Below, in pieces: positions 56,349 through 64,000 of a stretch of DNA of 64,000 bases; the first letter of the stretch is position 1; every line of letters begins with the position of its first letter. Both the position numbers and the translations under genes were made by a program. The notes below the pieces were generated by a model. It was given only the letters and a program-made list of their open reading frames with translations. It did not search any database and was not told where the DNA came from. The stretch is from Aspergillus flavus. Lineage: Eukaryota; Ascomycota; Eurotiomycetes; Eurotiales; Aspergillaceae. The stretch spans positions 3,782,001 through 3,846,000 of the forward strand of contig NC_092406.1 of NCBI RefSeq assembly GCF_009017415.1, given 5' to 3'.

Positions 56349-57429
56349 AGTGTCCGAAATTGGTAAATGAAGAAGGAAAAAGAAAAGAAGAGGTTCACTG
56401 TACGGAGTAAGTATTATGGAATGACTGCGGCTCAAGAATTCCTGCTCTAAGACTGGTCCCAAGTTGAGATTCTCCCCTATGTTTGATTCCTCTCAGCTTG
56501 TCAAATTGTGGAAATATTGGTCATGCAAAAGTTCAAGAATCGAAGAGAGATTTCTTGTGGCTGAACATGGTCGAGTCGAGACATCGAGATGACGAAACCA
56601 TCCTCCTGGAAAAAGAATAAACAAAACACAGACCCAAGGGAATGGATAATAGCTCCACTGATACGCCACCAACCCTCCTTCCGGCCGAACGAACCCAGCA
56701 ATTCGGAACGACACTGGTGGAAGTTTGCCGTTTGGACAACTGGCAGTCCCTAGCCCCAGCGATCCGTTGCCTTCAGCCGACTGATCGACAGCTCCGTTCA
56801 TTTCGCTTTTCTTTGCTTTTCCCCTTCGCCTGGAGCATGAGGGGATTTAGCTCGGGGGTTAATTCCCGGTTGAGTAAGACGGTGTAAAAGGAAGGATAGC
56901 CTTGTTTCCCCGGAAATCTGGTTGTAGACTGAATGTGTACGGAGTATACCATAGGCAAGTCGAAGGCTCATGTTAATCGTGTAGTAGTGGATCGCGTTGG
57001 CTTATCAGGCTTTAGTCTCTGAACAAAAAAAATTCGATTCAAATCGGAGCATACCTCAAGGTTGTGGCCGTCTATACCTGACCGTCCCCAGTCCAGGCTG
57101 CGGGTCACATTGGGCAGACCAGATCTATCGATGGTCCCAACTTAGCAGGCCATGGCGAGCTTATATTAATGCCAGTATCCCTGCAGGTACGTCAAGCCTC
57201 TTGTGTATGTTATATAATAGTATATATTGAACAGCGAGTGTAGAGAAACCATTTTGAACTGATGTAGAGGCAATATCTATCATCGAGCTTCCCGTAACCC
57301 CTTCTTGAAAGCATGACTTATGACTTCGATCTATTTATACGCGGCTTAAACCTCATCGACTGAGATAGAGACGTGCACTAAACCGTAATACTGCCTCTAC
57401 CTCTGGCCGTCGGGTAAGTCTGAGTATAC

Positions 57430-60400
57430 CTACACCTTAAAACTCTCCGGCGGGCCCAAACCACTATCCTTCTGACCCCCCAGATCCAACACCAGCTTCT
57501 GAATCACTGTACTTGGCTCGAGTAGCCACAGGTCGAGCGAGTGTGCGCCCGGGGCCACATCCACGGGGGACGTCTTGTTCCACCCGCCCGTCACGACCGA
57601 CGCGTTCCAGCCTGCGGGGTCCGATCCCAGGGCGTTGCTCGGCACAGGTAGCACCTCGATTGGAGATCCCCCGTCGAGCGCAAAAGCGTAGCGGATGGGC
57701 CGCGTGGCGTCATAGTTGCGGGAGCCGCCTAGGTACACTGTGAAGTTGGCGGGGACAGGATCGTTGCTTCCACCAGAACTGAAAGTGTAAAAGTTGTAGG
57801 TCAGCTTGGGCCCCGATGCCGTGGTCTGTGACGAAGCGTCAACGGGCCATAGCTTGATTCCAGAAAGAGTGCGCCCGTAGTAGGGCAGCTCGACGACGGA
57901 CACACCGTTGCCACTTCTGGCATGCGCGGCGTAATGGGCGGCCTCGATAGATACAACACCGTTGGACTCGACATAGCCGGAGAAGTCGCGAGGGACCGAG
58001 GTCTTATTCACGGGAAGGAAGACGGTGATTTCCTCGCCTAGAGTGATGTTCTTGCTGTCTACACCGCTCACGTTTAGTGACACCCAGCTGAGTCCGCTGG
58101 GTGCCGCATTCCAGTCAACGGATATCACGCAGCGAGCATCCGAGTTATTGCCTGGAGTGGAGAGCTTGCCGACAGCGTTGGATACAGACACATAGCTCGT
58201 GTTGGGGTGAACAACGTATGAAAAGGTGCCGTTGGCGCGCGAGACCACGTCAATATATCGCCTCTCCTCGGGGGGCATATACGGGTCCACCGATAACAGA
58301 TACAGCTGCGCGTCAGGCGCCGTCTCTTTGCTGCCCTGGATGCTCACACCCAGGCTTCCCGACGCGGGCACATCTGCGTCCGACACATACGACAGGTTGG
58401 GCATGATGTTGTGGGTAGGCGCATTGCGGCTGTTGTAGCCGATGTGCTTTTGGTCCATGATGTGCTTCCAGCGTCCATCCAACGTGGTGTTGTATCGCTG
58501 TGTGTTATTGCCGTCGATATACCATGCATCCCACACCTGCGCCGCCAGGTGGTTCGTGCTGGCGCGTCCCTGCGCCTTGTACAAGTCGCCGTAGTGCTTC
58601 TTGATATATAAGTCTTCAACCGTCTTGCCGCCGAGCACGGGGTGCAGCACTGGCTGGTAGTAGGCGATTTGGGTGGCCGGATCGAGCGTGTCGTACACAG
58701 CCTGAGTAAGAGACAGCAGCTCCTCCCACTCCTTGAGCACGTGCCAGCCTTCGTCATAGTGCAGAGTGCTATAGACGAAGGGCAGGAATGTGAGATGCTC
58801 GTACTTGCGCCGCATGGTGAGCAAGCCATACTTGTTCAGGACGTAGGCGGTCATGTTCGCAACGCCAGAGCCAAACTGCCGCTCAGCCCAGCCCGTCATC
58901 CACTTCGTGGGGCTATCAGGCGTTAGGTGGTTCGACATGTTATAGGCCATGTCCAAGAAGTATGACTGCGGGATTTCCTAAATACGTGTGTATAAGCCCG
59001 ACTGAATTGCGTACATAGCGCAGAGCTTCAACCTACTAGAGGCTTGAGAGCGCCTACGTTCAGAACCCATATTCTGGAGGCCTGCCTCACGTAGGCTGTG
59101 TGCATCTGGTCCCATATTTTAATGAGTTGAATGGTATTGATCCACCGATATGACCGAGGTCTACCGACGTAGTTGACGTGGTAGTAGACGCCAGCCCCTC
59201 CTGCCCGTGTGGTCTCGTTGGGATAAGGGACACGGAGGAGGTTGCCGTAGTTATCATCAGTCCACAGTAAAGTTACGAGATCGGAGACGTTCATGCCGGC
59301 CTGCCAGTACTGTCCCACCTCCTTTGTTTTTTTGCACAAGGGTCAGACACGTGTCTAGAGCCTCGAAGCACTGCTATAGCCAGAAACACTGGGGACCACA
59401 CACCTTGTATAAAGCCCACAGTTGCGGGACATCCCCGAGGGACTTAGACAGGCCATCTTCTAAAAGACCCTGCTGCACCTGGATGACCTGCTCCAGGAGA
59501 GGCGCTGTGAGAGTGGGCGACGCCGTGTCACCCGACCCACGCATACCCATCGTGTACAGTGTGTCCCATGCCTTGGAGCGGTTGACGCCCTCAGCCATGA
59601 ATGCAGTAACATTAGCCGAGTTCTCGGTCCAGTCCCACGACCCGCTCAGGAACTTGGACTGCTCGTCGGTGGCGCGTGTCATCGGCTCTGTGTGGCTGGT
59701 ACCCATGACAACCCCGAAGTACTCTGCAATGATGCCGTTCTGTGGATCATCGACGTAGAACATGCTCTGCTTCATGGCGGGCCAGTAGTAGTTGGCCTTG
59801 TTACGCAGCAGCAGCTCCAGAACCCTCTTGGTGAACTCGCCTGTAAAGGGGCTGTCGTACTGGCTGATGTTGTACTTGGTCGCGGCCCATGGCTGCAGCG
59901 TGAGCTCCTCGTCATTGATAAAGATGCCACGGTATTTGACCGATGGCTCACCAGCCAAGTTACGCCCTGGCGCGGCGTAGATCTCATCTTTGGCCTGGGG
60001 CGGGACGTCCGCCCACCAATACCACGGCGACACACCGATCGTCTCCGACACGTCGTACATGCCGAAAATGGTGCCGCGGCGGTCGCTGCCGGCGATGACA
60101 AGCGCCTGATCGACGCCGGGAACCGGGTTGGAGACGACTTCCTGAATGTACGACTCCCACTGGCCCCGGATTGGTTTGACGCTGATCTTGCGACGCGAGA
60201 CGAGCCCATCGATCAGGGACGAGTTGCCGATCGTACCGACAATGATGGGCGGTCTACCACGGCTGCGTATGGCGGTACCATTCAGGATATCGCTGTCCGG
60301 CACAAGAACAGTACCGTTTCCACCTTGTCCAAGCACCCGACCAAAGTCTGTGGCCAGGTCGCCAGCGGCTCGGCGGACGGCCGGCCAGTCATTCGGAGCC

Positions 60401-60540
60401 ACCCAAATGTCCGGACCTGTCGAGTGGTCGCCAAGTTGTAGGCAGCGGTCTCCTGCAGTGAAGGAGATAACACTGCTAAGTGCGAGCGCCAACGGCGTCA
60501 GTGACGCGAGAAGGGTGTAGACGAGCAGGATGGGCCTCAT
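57430..60540 (-). CDS. Secreted GH115 xylan alpha-1,2-glucuronidase
   Basis: Three exons on the minus strand: 60540-59404, 59321-59037 and 58977-57430, giving 989 residues, the usual GH115 length. A signal peptide (MRPILLVYTLLASLTPLALA) shows secretion; an ATG six codons upstream at 60558 is possible. Family role: removes 4-O-methyl-glucuronic acid side groups from xylan, acting on internal or terminal residues. Seen motifs: VIAGSDRRGTIFGMYDVSE, SPWYWWADVPP, VKYRGIFINDEELTLQPWAA (first part) and LELLLRNKANYYWPAMKQS, the core of the family (TIM barrel). Then come TLLWTDDNYGNLLR and GVYYHVNYVGRPRSYRWINT, and a C-terminal beta region with YYGRTLSGIKLWP. There are many N-glycosylation sequons. 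Introns of 82 and 59 nt both keep phase 0. It sits next to a decayed GH78 gene on the same strand, suggesting a hemicellulose/pectin area. Confidence 0.94.
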
Positions 60541-61981
60541 GTTCGAGTTGTGAGGCAAGGCAAGGTATCTTTGCTAGATCGTCAACCGAACCGTGTTACA
60601 ATAGCTGAGACGCTCCTGCCTCGCCTTCGCTGCTATGGCCCTGCTTCTCTGTGAACTGAGGAAGGCGACAGCAAGACTTGAAATTGTTGACGACATGGGG
60701 TGTTGGAGCACTTCGGAATGGAAGGGAACTGATATCCCATCTGGGCCATCACAATAGACAAGCAATATGAAAGGGTTCTTCCAAAGAAATAGTCATTCCA
60801 GCCTTTCCCAGGAAGGCCGCATCGGATACACATAGTTATGCTTCCAGAGAGTTTTCGGCTATTGATTAGTTTCAAGGCCCGACGAATATCCAATAGTTAT
60901 AGACCCCTTAATTACGGTAGGAGAGGGACAGCCGTCCCCTGCATTTTCCCCGTATCCACCAAAGCTAGTCGGGCTCTATAGCAACGTCTCTCGGCGTCCA
61001 TTTCCCTGAACCTCAACTTAGTACTAGTTCAATTCTAAATGCAACGTCCACGCCGAATGGATTTCTTGGAATATTGCGAGATCCATCAGTCAACTTCACC
61101 GCATCACACCAGATGGAGAACTCGAGGGCGTACGTTGGCTGGTTCAATTGTTTAGGGGACGAACTGGGAGATGGTTGGCAAGATAGCGAGTGAGTGGCAG
61201 TATTGCTATGATGTTAACCAACTTATCCGTAAGATGGAATCTCAGCTCTGGTAGACCTATTTTAGTAGATCAACAGCTAGCTTTCCTTCTCAGGGCCGTT
61301 TCCTATAATCAGGACAAAGTTTCGGTAGAGCTTCACCTACATAGTTTTACCTATGACTATTACAATATAATGCACCATAAAAAGGATGGTCCTTGTTAGT
61401 TTCTCACAGAGTCGAAATTGTCTTCTAAAAACCCAAATAGAGGACCGAGAACACTTCTACCCCCGACGTCTGTACCCACGGGTTGGTTAGGGACATGGAT
61501 AGAATTAGGGGACACGCGTTAAGCACTACCTGTTCCCCCATACTCTCAGTTACAAGATCGACGGGCTGGAAGATTCTTTCTCCTGAAACGAGGCGAAGAG
61601 TGAAGGCGGAGTATACACCGTATATACCTGATGGCTATGACATTCATATCGAAGTACTGGTATAGTCATTTGGTCTAAGCATAACCCTGAGACGCCTCAA
61701 TACAATATTAGTCCGAAGGCTCTAAGAGCGCATTGAAAGGCTCCTTGAGAGCGCCACGTCGACTATGCCTGAACCAGAGACTGGCCCGAGTACAACCTAC
61801 TACGTTCTTATTACCGAAAATACTGTCATAATCTCACACAAAGCCAAGTTGTATTCGCTTAGTACGTATCGCGGTGGGGCTTGAAACAAAAGCCCTTGAA
61901 AGCTCTACATCCTACCAACCAAAGAGACTTTCCCGGAGCCACGCACTGGATAGGTGCCGTTCAAAACGTGCGTCCTCCCAT
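60541..61981. other. 1.4-kb intergenic region upstream of GH115
   Basis: No supported gene. The first 400 bp should be the GH115 promoter. Small frames (60633-60893 minus, 61190-61399 plus) show nothing recognisable. The right part, next to the GH78 pseudogene, looks like unconstrained flank. Confidence 0.4.
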
Positions 61982-64000
61982 TCACCACTCACTCACCCAC
62001 GAGTTCTCTGGCACGGATAGTACCAGAGGTCCTGGTGGTGGTGGTGGTGGTGGTGGTGGTGGTGGTGTAATCGACAATCTTACTGACCCGTTCTTCACTT
62101 CCCAGGAAGCAACAATATCTCCATACGGCGTCGGCAGCGTGCCCGACGCCGAGTCGAGATCTAGCCCCGCTAACAGCGGCTCGAAATACCATTTGGGATA
62201 TCCAGGGTCAGCAGCGCGAATGCCGAGCACGTACTCCGTCAAGAGGTAAGTTGGCGCGCTGCCCCACGGATGGGCTAGGCTAGTGAAGAGCCCGATACCG
62301 GGGCTTCCGTCTGGGTATTCATATTCCCAAGTTGAACCGGAGTAATAACGACTCGTGTTTAGCATGTTCGGCCAGAACGTCCGGAGCAATGTGCTCACTG
62401 GCCCGAGAGACGGCGTGCCGTACGTCTTGTTTGCGATGAGAAGTGCCTCGAGCAGGAAACCTTGGGAGTTGGGCGACATGCGCATCGTAGTACTATTGCC
62501 TAAATTTAAGGCGTCCTTGTACCCGACACCGACCTGCAGGGACTCGAGGGAAGAGACCATGGCTTGGATCTGCGTCTCGTTGGCAATGCCTGCGCTGATG
62601 GTGAAGGTCATGGCGAACAGGGAGTAGTCGTCAGGCTCGGATACAGAGATACCGTAGGCTCCCTTCTCGGGGTTCCACGGCAGCAAGTTGATGGCGTCCG
62701 AGAGACCCTTGTAGGTGGCTGCAAAGGATGCTGCACTAGCTGTATCTTGGAGGGCCTCGGGGGCCGGGATAAGTTGACGGAGGGAGAGAGCCATTAGGGC
62801 AGAAGGGGCAGTGGCATTGAGCTTGTTGGAGGCAGTGAAGTATTTATTGTCGTAGCTCTCGCCAAGCAGGCCCGAATGCGGGTCAATATAACTGCCCATT
62901 CGGGACACTAGTTTAAGGATCTGCCCCCAATACTGCCGCGGGACTCTAGGTCGTTCGTCATTCGGTAGTAATCGCCCAGCGTCAGAAGGAAGAAGAGTTG
63001 ATAGTCCGTGATCCGGTATGGCGCGGGGAACAACAGCGGACCGTTTGCCGCCATCCGCGCACACGGTTCCCCAGTTGGAGTCTGCTGCGTATTCGGCGAG
63101 GGTGTCCTGGCTGAGAAAGTTGTTCTGGTAGAGGACGGTGCCGTTACTCGCCGTCACCACCACATCTTTGACGTAGGCGAGTTGATCCTGAAAGGGCCCG
63201 TAACCCCAAGTCCCGCTTCCATGCATAGGAATGGAAGCGCCTAGAGTTCCGTTGACATAGACCTCTAAAGCCGACGGCGTGGAGACCGTGTGATATTGTG
63301 CCATACATATTAGAGGATTGTCAAGGACAGAGGGTATTGCTTGACCCCGGAAACAGGAAGATTTGGCTGGGTGATGAGGTTCGATCCGTTTACCACCACA
63401 AGCGAGCTTGGCGGTTTAAGGGAGTGGTTCGTGTTCAAAAATTTCGTCTGGTCTGGATAGTTGCTCGTCAAGACCAGATACGGCCGGCACCTGATGTCCG
63501 TAGAGAGGATCCGCCAACCAACTCCTCCCCTAACGATCTTGGTCATGAACGACAGAGAATACTTTTACTGGTCAAAGCCATGGGGACACAGAGCCAGCTG
63601 TTGACCAGGGATCAAGGCACCATCTGTAGTAATATTCCACGACGCTGGCTGTGATCCAGGTCAAAGCAAGCGACTTGCACAACGCGGGCACCTAGGTCCC
63701 AGATATCGGAATAGTTACTATTCGATGAGCGGAACTTTCCAGGAAGAGACTTTACAGGATTCAACTCAACCGTTGAAAGAAAGCCAATCATCGAAAAGGC
63801 GATAGTGTAATTTGTCAACAGAGTCACCGACTGACAGCGTTGGCCACCTTGTAGAAGACTCGCTTGCACTCTGCCAGGACCGGTAATATTGAAAGTTTCC
63901 GTGCGAAAGGTGTTCATGAGGTCGTTGACGAAATCCCAGAGCCCGTCTGAGTACGGTGAATTGAGACCGTCAAATGGTTCCGAGTACTTTACTGCGGTTT
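61982..64000 (-). pseudogene. Decayed GH78-like alpha-L-rhamnosidase gene (partial at right edge)
   Basis: The minus strand carries, in order, pieces of a fungal alpha-L-rhamnosidase-like protein, but the frame is broken repeatedly. From 64000 the frame is open through YSDIWDLGARVVQVAC (to about 63660). It then shifts to give QPASWNITTDGALIPGQQLA, meets TAA at 63565-63567 and continues as YSLSFMTKIVRGGVGWRI. Another stop and shift fall near 63310. A new frame then reads LEVYVNGTLGASIPMHGSGT through to 61982. Inside it, a tract at about 62945-63055 is out of phase: the conserved PYRITDYQLFFLLTLGDYY lies in a neighbouring frame, and both sides return to the main frame. Near the end an expanded ACC/GGT repeat turns the sequence into poly-proline. 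Expected function if intact: release of terminal L-rhamnose. Sequencing error could explain some breaks but hardly all. Confidence 0.8.
62034..62067. repeat. (GGT)n trinucleotide microsatellite
   Basis: About eleven copies of GGT on the plus strand (ACC on the minus), inside the GH78-like relic. It encodes eleven prolines in one minus-strand frame and eleven threonines in another. Its expansion shows a lack of constraint there. Confidence 0.92.

Larger units (their letters stand above)
54793..57429. other. 2.6-kb gene-poor region with low-complexity DNA and a hairpin
   Basis: No supported gene. Contents seen: GTCA/GTCG direct repeats at 55050-55078; an A/G low-complexity tract at 55670-55722; a perfect 15-bp inverted repeat at 56308-56348; and several overlapping frames with no family content (54941-55330 plus, 55426-55852 minus, 56493-56887 both strands). 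The A/G tract explains the long phenylalanine-rich antisense frames. The region may hold promoters of the flanking minus-strand gene and 3' flank of GH115. Confidence 0.45.

Noticed and set aside
59692..60441. 249-codon plus-strand frame
   Set aside because: Antisense to the GH115 core; no recognisable motifs.
61982..63304. A 440-residue intact protein from the GH78-like region
   Set aside because: The frame is open only because two opposite shifts cancel; a conserved block is scrambled and the N-terminal half is broken by stops.

Overview
The window reads as nuclear DNA of a filamentous ascomycete, most likely a member of the Eurotiales (Aspergillus/Penicillium type). The reasons are short introns (mostly 50-80 nt) with GTANGT donors and CTAAC-like branch sites, compact gene spacing with divergent promoters, and the protein families present. 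These include a KapJ/Msn5 exportin, an AMSH-type JAMM protease, Mim2, a rhodopsin-domain membrane protein, and GH115, GH28 and GH78 enzymes for plant cell walls. I see no tRNA, rRNA, CRISPR or intact transposon. Exon joins were built by hand from splice consensus, reading frame and remembered family conservation; no search was run.

Layout. 1-6.4 kb: the tail of an unidentified gene with a CaaX-like end, a seven-exon exportin-5/Msn5 gene, and a complex I GRIM-19 subunit that shares a divergent promoter with Trm10. 6.6-11 kb: Trm10 and VID27. 11.5-19.4 kb: a TLDc (Oxr1-like) protein, an AMSH-like deubiquitinase, an Mtf1-like mitochondrial transcription factor and an unusual protein kinase. 19.3-31.1 kb is sparse and accessory-like: a 3.2-kb gene desert, a SRPBCC protein, a methyltransferase with a GC-AG intron, an exo-type GH28 pectinase, a repeat-bearing hypothetical protein and a rhodopsin-domain membrane protein. 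31.5-41.5 kb is housekeeping: NADP-isocitrate dehydrogenase, trifunctional C1-tetrahydrofolate synthase, eIF3i and MBF1. 43.4-54.8 kb: an SH3 (LSB-type) protein, a large membrane ankyrin protein, AIM24, eIF2-beta, Mim2 and a small unknown nuclear-looking protein. 57.4-64 kb: a secreted GH115 glucuronidase and a decayed GH78 alpha-L-rhamnosidase-like gene that runs off the right edge.

Togetherness. Several genes serve mitochondria (GRIM-19, Mtf1, Aim24, Mim2, and the long forms of isocitrate dehydrogenase and C1-THF synthase). The last two lie next to each other on the same strand. Each carries an N-terminal presequence followed by a second in-frame ATG at the start of the conserved enzyme, so each probably makes a mitochondrial form and a non-mitochondrial form; the isocitrate dehydrogenase also ends in the peroxisomal signal SRL. 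The translation genes (eIF3i, eIF2-beta) sit at divergent promoters, and the eIF2-beta/mim2 promoter carries a 14-bp palindrome made of two overlapping Gcn4/CpcA-type sites. No clear novel multi-gene system was found. The items most worth a second look are the mosaic-frame GH78 pseudogene, the CpcA palindrome, the dual-start enzyme pair, the 15-bp perfect hairpin near 56.3 kb, and the kinase with HGD/DFS motifs.
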